This document shows, one piece after another, positions 22,051 to 30,904 of a stretch of DNA of 64,000 nt; position 1 is the stretch's first letter; every line of letters begins with the position of its first letter. The translations under genes were made by a program, and so were the position numbers. The notes under the pieces are model-generated. The model was not told where the DNA came from and searched no databases. It worked only from the letters and a program-made list of their open reading frames with translations. Source of the stretch: Symbiodinium natans (taxonomy: Eukaryota; Sar; Dinophyceae; Suessiales; Symbiodiniaceae). The DNA lies in the NCBI GenBank assembly GCA_905221605.1, contig CAJNDS010002107.1:62001-126000 (forward strand), read 5' to 3'.

Positions 22051-24645
22051 ATGAGCATTCTCGTCAAGCGCATTACAGGCAAGACAAGCACTCTACCATA
22101 TGTTGATGCAGGTGAGACAGTTCTGTCTGTGAAAAAGAGGCTGGAGGATGTTGAAGGTATTCCAGTCGACCAACAAAAACTGATCTTTGCCGGCAAACTC
22201 CTCCAGAACGAGCAGACCTTGTCCGACTACAAATACCAACCGGGTGAGCTCATACATTTGTGTCTGCCTGGGCTCCGAGCCGGACCAAGGTATGACGCAG
22301 TACTGGATCACCAGTTCCAGGGCCCCGTCCTGGAGGTTTTGTCCACAGACTGTGCGCATCGGGGTGATTGCCCAGTTCTGGCTCGGTGCCGAGACTCGTA
22401 CGAGTACACCGAGGAGGCTTATGTTCACATGAAGAGCTGTTACCACGGCGCACGCATCCCTTGCAGATACGGCTCAGATTGCCGGGCGCATCAACGCCTG
22501 ATCCGTGGGGGCGAGCGACTTGACGACAGGCGGGTTTGTGTAGCAGCCCTTGCATGCACAAAGTATGCTTCAAGCTGCCCCAAGGTTGCGATCCTGTGTG
22601 TAACTCCGGTGTACCAGTATGTATAAGCAATAAGAACATGAAACAGGTTTGACTAGCAAACGTCCAACAGCAGTCTACGTAGACGATAACAAAACGGCAC
22701 CAACTGCGACAACCCCTTTAACTGAAAGCTTTCCAAAAGAGCAGCAGAAGCTGGGGCCCAGGCGTTGACCAAAACTCGTGCGTTCATCATTTGCGAGTGT
22801 GGCAAAGCGCCTGCGGTGTCACGCGGGTGTTGCCACAGGCGTCCACAAGCATCCACAAGTGTCCGCGGAGCCGCATGCGCCCTTGATTTTGTCAAGGCCC
22901 GCATCTTGCGGGTGTCATGCTGGCGACTTACCTAGCAGAAGCTCTCACGAACCCATTTTCCCCTGCTCCGGTCTAAAGCCGAGCCTGCTCCTTCGGGCTG
23001 CGCAGGGAAACGGCAGCGGCAGGAGACCCTCGCTCAGGCCAAAGAGGCACGACCACCCAAGCAAAGTGAGGGCTCCAAAGGCGCTTTTTTTAAACTCTCC
23101 GCCTCCACTGCTGTTAGTATCGTTGTGTATTTCTATTTCTGTTTTCATGTTCCTGTACGTTTCGACGGGTGCTCCGGCTCAGCCTTTGTGCAGTATTTCT
23201 CCTCCTCTGAGCTCAGTAGTTGCGCATGGACCTCCAGCAACAGTGTGACAGACAGCCTAGACACGTATGAAGATATCGCAGATGCTTTCTGCTTGCCACG
23301 ACACAAGCTGTCAAAGACACAAGCTGTCACAGCCTGTAGTCGCAGCTCCTGATTCATTAAGAATCGCGTGTGGTATAGTTTTGTGGCGTTTTGGGGTGCC
23401 GGAGCGTTCGCCTACTTTCAGTTCCATTTCATAGGTGCGCTCTCTTTAACGACGATTCCCGGCTCTGAGAATCGAATCTCCTGCTTTTTTGTAGGCGGTT
23501 GCGACCTGCACCAGAAAGATACCCCGCCCGTCGCTCACCTCATGCGGGCGATCCACATGTTTGCATTTGGGTTTCTGGCTCCTAATCATTGTCCCAAGTG
23601 ACAAGTGACCCTGCAGCTGAACCTTTGGTGGCTACGAAGTGTACTTGTATTAATGGTTTGTAAAGGTGAGGCGATCAAGAGTGAACTGCACGATTCGATG
23701 CTGCTAGCATTTTTCTAACTCATGTAGTCGTCTGTGCACGACACCAGGTGTCATGAGCTGATCTTTGACCACCCGCCGCGCTTGCGAATGCGCGATATGG
23801 AAGGAAGAGGTTTCAACCCTTTAGCGTGCGTCAGGAGCTCCGGTACGGTCTCAAGCACCGGCCTATGCGAGTCCGTGGATGTTAAACGCGGCACAGTACC
23901 ATGCCTCTACAGGGTGAAGCTGCCAAAGGATGTCGGCTTACAACCAGACAGAGATCTCGTTCGGGAGCTGATGGCTGAGGTGGAGCGAAATGGCTGTGGG
24001 AATCAGCTGATTTCCACGGAGGGGCAGTCCCTCATGTCGGTCGCTCGAAGGTACAGAGATCACCCTTTCCATGCATCCATCGGTATGCCTCTCAATGATG
24101 GGGAGCTGCTCGCGCTGGTGCTGTACACGGGATGTGACTGCAACTACTCCTTGACCAGATCCCTGTTGAACGACGATCATGACACTTGGAAGGTGTTCGA
24201 CTACACGCTTTCCATGGCCATTGGCATTTTGTCCTGGCACTATCGGGCTTCGGAAGTCCCCTTGTATACCGGACTCTCCAAGGTTTACATAGATGCGTCC
24301 CTCTTTCTTCCGAGTGCTGATCGGTTCAACAACCACGGGGCATTTCTCAAGTGCCACACCAGCACCTCCACCAAGCGACAAGTGGCCGAGGCGTTTCGGG
24401 GTTTAGAGGGTGTGCTCATCACCATTCCTCCGCAAACCGCCCCTAAGATCCACACGAGAACTGATCGCGTGTGTGGCATGGCTCCAGTCGCTTGGATCTC
24501 CAAATTTGGGGACAACGAGGCCGAGGTGCTCTTCAGCCGCTTCACGTGGTACTCCATGCAGTTCCGCGAGCGCTCCCGTGTGAACGGTCAGCAGGAGGTG
24601 GATGCATTCTACAACGTCGGCATGATCTATGGCGAGCTGCTTTGA
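22051..24645 (+). CDS. Ubiquitin-like / PBZ-like finger / ADP-ribosyltransferase-like protein (2 exons)
   Basis: Exon 1 is 22051-22529 and exon 2 is 23748-24645; together they give 459 codons including the stop (458 residues). Residues 1-75 align with ubiquitin along their length (GIPVDQQKLIFAGKLL, TLSDY). A Cys/His-rich region follows (C101, C107, C113, C130). A PBZ-like finger then has C138-R-Y-G-x2-C144 in exon 1 and C161-H162-x3-F166-x-H168-P in exon 2. PBZ fingers bind poly(ADP-ribose); the C-to-H spacing here is longer than usual. The C-terminal part resembles R-S-E-class ADP-ribosyltransferases: LYTGL at about 332-336, an STS motif at 365-367 and E-x-E at 417-419 (NEAEVLF). The first-motif Arg is replaced by Thr334, so activity is uncertain. 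The ATG coincides with ubiquitin Met1. A role in ADP-ribose/ubiquitin signalling is inferred. The domain calls rest on motif reading only. Confidence 0.75.
22530..23747 (+). other. GC-AG intron in the Ub-PBZ-ART gene
   Basis: The intron starts GCGGGT and ends ACACCAG. Joining AG (22528-22529) with G (23748) restores an Arg codon, keeps the frame across 1377 nt and completes the PBZ-like motif. CAGG is present at both junctions, so the exact cut could slide. GC donors and a G after the acceptor are known features of dinoflagellate introns. Unlike the surrounding DNA, it contains no telomere-type repeats. Open frames inside it (for example 22778-23248) are not considered genes. Confidence 0.75.
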
Positions 24646-25234
24646 TGACTTGTGGAGCCTGATCCCTGCGCAGCCCGGGGAATGGAAACCGTGAGCCCCG
24701 ACGGGCTTTGCTCGGACAGGGTGGCCGGAGGCCCCAAGCTTGCTCCAGCTTTTGTTGAGCTCGGTTGGGGGGGTTTTTAGTCCACGGGCCCCAAGGGACA
24801 CGGTTTTCCCCCTCAACTGCTTTGCTTTTTCACCTTCTCACGAGATGGAAGTATATGAGAACAAGTTTGATTGTAAAGAATACTTAGAAGCCTTTCTGCC
24901 CGTAAGCACCTTCATCAACCATACTCCAAGTACAGCAGGATGTCGACAAGAAACCTGAGTTCTCCGGAAGAAGCCCTGGGCTCGAAACTTGACTTGCGAC
25001 CGCGTAGCAAAACAGTTGCAGCACCTGCTGCAGGCATTTGCAAGATTGCAGGTAAGCCCTAAAACCCGGCATGGGCCTCGAGGACGGGCAGGGTGCGCCG
25101 GCTCAACAGTCCTAAGCCTTGTTGAAAAAACGGGAGACCCTAAACCGCAGAAGCCCTAAACCCTGAACCAAAGGCGCTGCACCTTCAATCTTGAGCTGAG
25201 CACTAACAGCCGAAGTAAAGATACACCTGGGCAG

Positions 25235-25378
25235 GTCTTGACCTCCTACGCCAACAACTTGACCCTAGGGCACACGCTGCCCAAGCGCTGGCTGCTGATT
25301 GAAACCCGGCTGGAGATGGGCTTTCTGGAGGTCTTAGTCCAGAGGATGCCCAGCGTCGAAGGCCACAACCCCTTCTGA
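25235..25378 (+). CDS. Candidate terminal exon, unknown protein
   Basis: The acceptor CCTGGGCAG is followed by 47 open codons and TGA. It reads VLTSYANNLTLGHTLPKRW, then LLIETRLEMGFLEVLVQ, and ends VEGHNPF-stop. It looks like the C-terminal end of a globular protein. Upstream exons were not identified. Confidence 0.5.
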   Translation, partial: VLTSYANNLTLGHTLPKRWLLIETRLEMGFLEVLVQRMPSVEGHNPF

Positions 25379-25949
25379 GTGGGGACCCTAATTCCCTCAT
25401 TCCCGATGAAGTCCTAAACCTTAAGCCGTAAACCCTAAACCCTAAACCCTAAAGCCCAAAAACCCCGAATGCACGGGAAACCTTGGTTGACGATCCAACC
25501 GGCCATGCACATCATCCTCAAACCTAAGCCCTAAACCCTAAATCCTAACCCTTACACCCTACACTCACTATTGCTACGGCTGGGGGCCGCAGCCCATGTG
25601 TGGGTCCATGTTGAGAGCTCTTTTTTTAAACTGGAGACATGGCAACACCGAACGGAAATGAACGAAGTAGACCCCTGGACGTGGACAAAGTTTCGAGGCT
25701 GCCTGCTGAATAGTTTAGGGTTTGAGAGCTTTGCATAAGGAACACTTTTCTTAACAAGATGCCCTTTAACAGTCCAAAGGGCCGTACTCAAAACCCAACG
25801 CTCCATTTCTTGAAGAAGCTTGGCCCTCAGCCTCCTGACCTTGAACCCCAGGCCCTCGTAACACTGACATAGAAACCCCGTCTTTTGGGGCTCTTTGGTG
25901 GCTTTTCGGGGCTTCTTCAATCTACCTGAGGCTGTTCCTTTACCCGCAG

Positions 25950-26060
25950 GAAGTCCAGAGCACCCCCAGGTCTACTACGCGCCGGACCGCCGGGGCGCGG
26001 TCGAAGACTTCATGGCGCAGAGGGGCTTCAGTCTCGACTCCAAGGAGGCTAGCTTGGGAG
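25950..26060 (+). CDS. Candidate internal exon, unknown protein
   Basis: A pyrimidine-rich acceptor, TTCCTTTACCCGCAG, leads into SPEHPQVYYAPDRRG, then AVEDFMAQRGFSLDSKEAS. A GGGAG|GTTCGG donor follows, before CCCTGAA-type repeats. It has one of the best polypyrimidine tracts in the window. Confidence 0.5.
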
Positions 26061-27399
26061 GTTCGGGGTCTTTTGAAACCCTGAACCCTGAACCCCAAAC
26101 CCTGAACCCCACACTACACCTGAAACCCTAAACCCTAAACCCTAAAAACCCCTGGGGGGGGAGGGGGGAGGGGATTCGGGGTTTTTCCGTTGGCCCTCCA
26201 GTGCATGGAAGGCAGTATATAAAGGCCTCACAATTTAGGATTTAGGGTTAAGGCTGAAGGGTGTTTTTGGGGTATTTAGGGCTTCGTTTCTGAGTACTTC
26301 GCGATAGCCTTTAAACCTTTTGGGGGGTTATACAATCCTACCAGAATTGCCCAGGGAACTTACAACTCAGCAACCCTAAAATCTGGGGGGCAGAGCTTAA
26401 GCCCTTCGACCTCTATGGCGTCGGTCGACCCAGGTTGTTCGTCCGTTTGCTCAAAAAGTTGCATTTTTTTGGGATCCAAACCCCAGAAGTTAGGCCGAAA
26501 CCCTAAAAGGAATAGGTTTGGGTGGTTTTGCCGCCTGAGATGGCGTGGGGTGGGATAAAAGAGTTAGATGGCCCTCCACTATCGGGCCATGGCTACTCCT
26601 CGCATTTCACGAGGCTATCGAAGCGAGTCTGCATCCCAACCTTCACAGCTTCTGCGCCCAGCAAACCCTAAACCCTAAACCCTAAACCCTAAACCCTAAA
26701 CCCTAAACCCTAAACCCTAAACCCTAAACCCTAAACCCTAAACCCTAAACCCTAAACCCTAAACCCTAAACCCTAAAAACACTAAACCTAAACCCGTAAT
26801 ACCCTAAAAACCTAAACCTAAACCCTAAACCATAAACCCTAAACCCTAAACCCTAAACCCTAAACCCTAAAACCCTAAAACCTAAAACCCTAAACCCTAA
26901 AGTCCCTAAACCCTAAACCCTAAACCCTAAACCCTAAACCCTAAACCCTAAACCCTAAACCCTAAACCCTACACCCTAAACCCTAAACCCTCAACCCGAA
27001 ACCCTAAACCTTAAACCCTAAACCCTAAACCCTACACCGGGTGTTCAGGGTATTAGGGCCCTCTGGTTGCGGCTGTTGAAATTTCTTCGGTTTGCCGGGA
27101 GGGCCTTGGGTGGAAGTGGAAGCCCAGAGTCTTTAGGGTTTAGGGTTTAGGGTTTTAGGGTTTTAGGGTTTTAGGGTTTAGGGTTTAGGGTTTTAGGGGT
27201 TTTAGGGGTTTTAGGGTTTTAGGGTTTTAGGGTTTTAGGGTTTTAGGGTTTTAGGGTTTTAGGGTTTTAGGGTTTTAGGGTTTTAGGGTTTTAGGGTTTT
27301 AGGGTTTTAGGGTTTTAGGGTTTTAGGGTTTAGGGTTTGAGGTTTAGGGGGATGAGGGCAACAGGGGACTTTCGAGCTTCGGACTTTCAGCAATAGGGG

Positions 27400-27492
27400 C
27401 CTATGAACATTCGACATACTAACAGTCCTGACTAGGGATTTTGTACCCCTATTATAATCTTAAGGACTGTTAGTATAAGGGGAGCATCCCAA
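27400..27492. mobile_element. MITE-like foldback element, family copy
   Basis: The arms carry ACTAACAGTCCTGACTAGGG and TAAGGACTGTTAGTATAAGG, with a TACCCCTATTATAAT loop and a GCATCCCAA right end. The left outer arm is degenerate. It shares the core with copies at 34612, 44312 and 52589. Confidence 0.65.
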
Positions 27493-28462
27493 CCCAAAAC
27501 CCTAAACCCTAAACCCTAAACCCTAAACCCTAAACCCTAAACCCTAAACCCTAAACCCTAAACCCAAAACCCTAGACCACCAGACCACGGCCTGCAGCAA
27601 CGTTCAACTTGCAGGCGTCAGCCAGTTCGGATGCCACGGATCAGTGGCCAGGCTGATCTAGGTAGGCCCGGGACATTTTATTTACTTACCTTGTTGGAAT
27701 AAAAAAGCTTAGTCGTTGAGTGTTATTTACTTACCTTGTTGGAATAAAAAAGCTTAGTAGTTGAGTGAGTACACTTTACACTTTTAGGGGTACTATAAAG
27801 CTCTATAAAACTGAAAGTGTACACTTTGTGGGGGCTTATGAACTTAGCAACTAAGAAAGGGATAGTATCCAGGAATATGTGTCAGAGGGTTTTAAGGGCC
27901 CATGCCAGCGATGTTTCAGACTCGGGAGTCGTCTGTGGGTGGTTTCAGGGTTTTGATTTTGGGGTTTAGGGTTTAGGGTTTGGGGTTTAGGGTTTAGGGT
28001 TTATTCTTTGGGTACATCGCATGGGTCTTGTGCCCCTGCGTTATCAAGGGCATCTTGAGTAAAGCGCGCTCGGAGTAGAGGTGGTTACCTGCCAACAGTT
28101 GGTGGAAAGTGCGCACTCTTTCAAGCCTTGCATCATTCTGCCCCAAGCCCTGTCCCAAACCCTACCCTAAACCCCAAACCCTAAGCCTTAAGCCCTAAGC
28201 CCGAAACCCTAAACCCTGAACCTTAAACCCAACTTTCTGGCACATCAGGAGTTGCGTTGTGAGGGAGGCACCCTAGACCCTAAACCCTAAACCCTCGATC
28301 CTCAACCCTACACCCTAAACCCTGAACCATTGGGCCAAGAACACATGTACCGCCTCGCAGCACGGAAGCTTTGAGCACCAATTCCCTCCGGTCTCCACTT
28401 GCTGGTCTTCGTTCTTAGTCAGGAAAAACCTTGCGGTTTAGGGTTTAGGGTTTAGGGTTCAG

Positions 28463-28573
28463 CATCTCAAGTCCAAGCATTCACTAGTCAAGGACTTCAT
28501 CGAGCGTTGGAAAAATACCCACCCACCCAAAGAATCCCATAACATTAAGAACATATTTCGCTTACCTTTATAA
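28463..28573 (+). CDS. Candidate terminal exon, unknown protein
   Basis: The acceptor TTCAG is the end of a TTTAGGG array. There follow 36 codons and TAA, lysine/histidine-rich, starting HLKSKHSLVKDFIERWKN and ending IFRLPL-stop. AT content rises toward the stop. Unidentified. Confidence 0.35.
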   Translation, partial: HLKSKHSLVKDFIERWKNTHPPKESHNIKNIFRLPL

Positions 28574-28599
28574 ATTCAGGCGACAAGACAACAACCCTA

Positions 28600-28940
28600 A
28601 AGCCAACCCAGAAAAGAGCGGGCCTTGAACCCCTTTGAACCCTAAACCCAGCCCATAGTGGGGCCTGAGCCCTAAAGCCCCTAAAACCAGCCCAGGCTAG
28701 ACCCTAAACCCTAAAGCCAGCCCAGAGTAGGCCCTGAACCCTAAAGCCAGCCCAGAGTGGGGCTTGAACCCTAAGCCAGCCCAGAGTGGGGCCTCAACCC
28801 TAAAGTCAGCCCAGCCCAGAGTAGGGCCTGAACCCTAAAGCCAGCCTAGAGTAGGCCCTGGCCCTGAACCCTAAAGAGCCAGCCCAGAGCAGGGCCTGAA
28901 CCCTAAAGCCAGCCCAGAGTAGGCCCTGAACCCTAAAACC
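28600..28940. repeat. Minisatellite with AAAGCCAGCCCAGAGT unit
   Basis: About nine imperfect units of roughly 30-38 bp, each combining a CCCTAAA-like word with GCCAGCCCAGAGTAGGGCCT. It directly adjoins the CCTTGCCCAGTAAAACGG minisatellite. All long open frames here are repeat artefacts. Confidence 0.8.
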
Positions 28941-28941
28941 A

Positions 28942-29517
28942 CCTTGCCCAGTAACACGACGACCTTGCCCAGTAAAACGGCGACCTTGCCCAGTAAAACG
29001 GCGACCTTGCCCAGGAAAACGGCGACCTTGCCCAGTAAAACGGCGACCTTGCCCAGTAAAACGGCGACCTTGCCCAGTAAAACGGCGGCCTTGCCCAGTA
29101 AAACGGCGACCTTGCCCAGTAAAACGGCGACCTTGCCCAGTAAAACAGCGACCTTCGGGCACACCCCCCTGCCCAGTAAAAATGCTACCTTCGGCCCCGA
29201 ATGTCGCCGTTTTACTTGGCAAGGTCGCCGTTTTACTGGGCAAGGTCGTTTTTGGTTAAAAAATCGACCTTGCCCAGTAAAACGGCGACCTTGCCCAGTA
29301 AAACGGCGACCTTCGGGGTCCAAGGTCGCATTTTTACTGGGCAGGGGCGGAAGGTCGCCGTTTTACTGGGCAAGGTCGCCGTTTTACTGGGCAAGGTCGA
29401 TTTTTTTGACCGAACTGACCTTGCCCAGTAAAACGGCGACCTTGCCCAGTAAAACGGCGACCTTGCCCAGTAACACGGCGACCTTGCCCAGTAAAACGGC
29501 GACCTTGCCCAGTAACT
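28942..29517. repeat. 21-bp minisatellite in alternating orientation
   Basis: The unit core is CCTTGCCCAGTAAAACGG. Direct blocks occupy 28942-29156, 29264-29312 and 29418-29517; inverted blocks occupy 29204-29246 and 29349-29400. The 21-bp period keeps all frames open, which explains the 97-205 codon frames on both strands. The inverted blocks could fold into long hairpins. Confidence 0.9.
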
Positions 29518-30252
29518 CCTTAACATTTAAATTATATATGAAAGAGAGGTTTAGGGTTTAGGGTTTAGGGTTTAGGGTTTAGGGTTTAGGGTTTAGGGTT
29601 TAGGGTTTAGGGTTTAGGGTTTAGGGTTTAGGGTTTAGGGTTTAGGGTTGTGATGATTGAAAAACTCCTCTCGTCAAGGTATCCAGTCCACTAAGAACTG
29701 GTAAGTTCCACAGTAAAACCTAAACACCTGAACCCTGAACCCTGAACCCTAAACCCTAAACCCTAAACCCTAAACCCTAAACCCTAAACCCTAAACCCCA
29801 AGTTGAGGGAGTCGCCCAAAGGTACTTGTCCTTCCGTCACGGCTGCGGTCGGTGTGGCTTCTGGGTGAAGCCGCTTGGCCCAACAGTCCCCCATGCGTTT
29901 AGAGTTCAGGGTTTGGGGTTTGGGGGTTAGGGTTTGGGATTTGGGGTTTAGGGTTTAGGGTTTAGGGTTTTGGGTTTTGGGTTTTGGGTTTTGGGGTTTG
30001 GGGCCGAGGGTTGGCATCAGGTAGTGTGAGCGGGGCCCCCTCCACGCGTGTCTAGACGAAATTCTGCCATCTCTCGAGTGAGGCAGCAGTAGCACGCACA
30101 CCCCAAACTAAATGCCCTGAACTCTAAGCCCTAAACCCTAAACCCTAAAACCTAGACCCTAGACCCTAAACCCTAAACCCTAAACCCTAAGCCCTAAACC
30201 CTAAACCCTTAACCCTAAGCCTTAAACCATCCGAAAAGACGCTGAAGCCAAG

Positions 30253-30331
30253 GCACGGAATGGAGGAGATTGAAGTGACCAACGGCCCAGCGCTAGATGC
30301 AGAGATGAAGGCCTTCCTACATGATACCATA
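30253..30331 (+). CDS. Candidate internal exon, unknown protein
   Basis: A CCAAG acceptor is followed by HGMEEIEVTNGPALDAEM, then KAFLHDTI, up to ATA|GTCTTAGGG. CCCTAAA lies upstream and TTTAGGG downstream. The acidic, helix-like composition resembles real protein. The acceptor is weaker than at other candidates, and the frame is also open upstream. Confidence 0.4.
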
Positions 30332-30542
30332 GTCTTAGGGTTTAGGGTTTAGGGTTTAGGGTTTAGGGTTTAGGGTTTAGGGTTTAGGGTTTAGGGTTTA
30401 GGGTTTAGGGTTTAGGGTTTAGGGTTTAGGGTTTAGGGTTTAGGGTCCAGAATTACACCTTAATCCCCTATATCATCCCTTGGAAGCCATAAACATGCAT
30501 TTTCTTATAGGGCCCCCTATAGGGCCCCCAAACCTACGCCAG

Positions 30543-30590
30543 TTCCGGTGATGGCATGCCTGGCAGAGGCAGTTTACCGGCACAAACAGG
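30543..30590 (+). CDS. Candidate internal exon, unknown protein
   Basis: The acceptor is CCTACGCCAG, the frame reads PVMACLAEAVYRHKQ, and the donor is AGG|GTTAGAGG. Short, with clean boundaries, unidentified. Confidence 0.35.
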
Positions 30591-30904
30591 GTTAGAGGTT
30601 CGGGTTTTGGGGTTTTGCATCTCCCGAGAACACCGATCCTGGAATTTGTACTTCTGAGTCAACCTGACTCCCCACAGGGTGACACCTGAACCCTACACCC
30701 TAAACTCTCGGTTTGGAGGGCAACTGACCCTAAACCCTAAACCCTAAGCGCCAAACCCTAAACCCCAAACCCCAAACCCCAAACCCTAAACCCTAAACCC
30801 TAAACCCCAAACCCCAAACCCCAAACCCCAAACCCCAAACCCTAAACCCTAAACCCTAAACCCTAAACCCTAAACCCTAAACTAAGCTGTCACACGGTGC
30901 GTCT

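Larger units (their letters stand above)
24646..26660. other. Downstream flank with two coding-like segments
   Basis: 24646-25050 is unique DNA without a recognised gene. Sparse CCCTAAA-type units lie at about 25137-25167, 25425-25455 and 25520-25560, and CCCTGAA/CCCTAAA at 26080-26145. A G-run is at about 26154-26172. The block 25560-25930 has an open frame on the minus strand without a recognisable domain. 26150-26660 is unique with scattered telomere-like words. Confidence 0.6.
26661..28600. repeat. Longest telomere-type array pair, opposite orientations
   Basis: CCCTAAA fills 26665-27035 (about 370 bp, a few variant units). After a unique gap of about 95 bp, a TTTTAGGG (8-mer) array runs 27133-27345. 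Further arrays: CCCTAAA 27495-27575, TTTAGGG 27960-28000, CCCTAAA 28270-28330, TTTAGGG 28437-28460. A 46-bp tandem duplication (TTATTTACTTACCTTGTTGG...) lies at about 27676-27767, followed by an inverted repeat around GTACACTTT at 27768-27830. Confidence 0.85.
29518..30904. repeat. Telomere-type arrays, mostly perfect
   Basis: TTTAGGG 29550-29650, CCCTAAA 29725-29800, TTTAGGG with TTTTGGG variants 29895-30000, CCCTAAA 30120-30232, TTTAGGG 30336-30445, CCCTAAA with a CCCCAAA sub-array 30727-30885. Polarity alternates strictly across the block, and the unique spacers between arrays include the candidate exons at 30253 and 30543. Confidence 0.85.

Noticed and set aside
22778-23601. Separate genes between the ubiquitin-like and ART-like parts
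   Set aside because: They lie inside the inferred intron, have no domains, and overlap on both strands.
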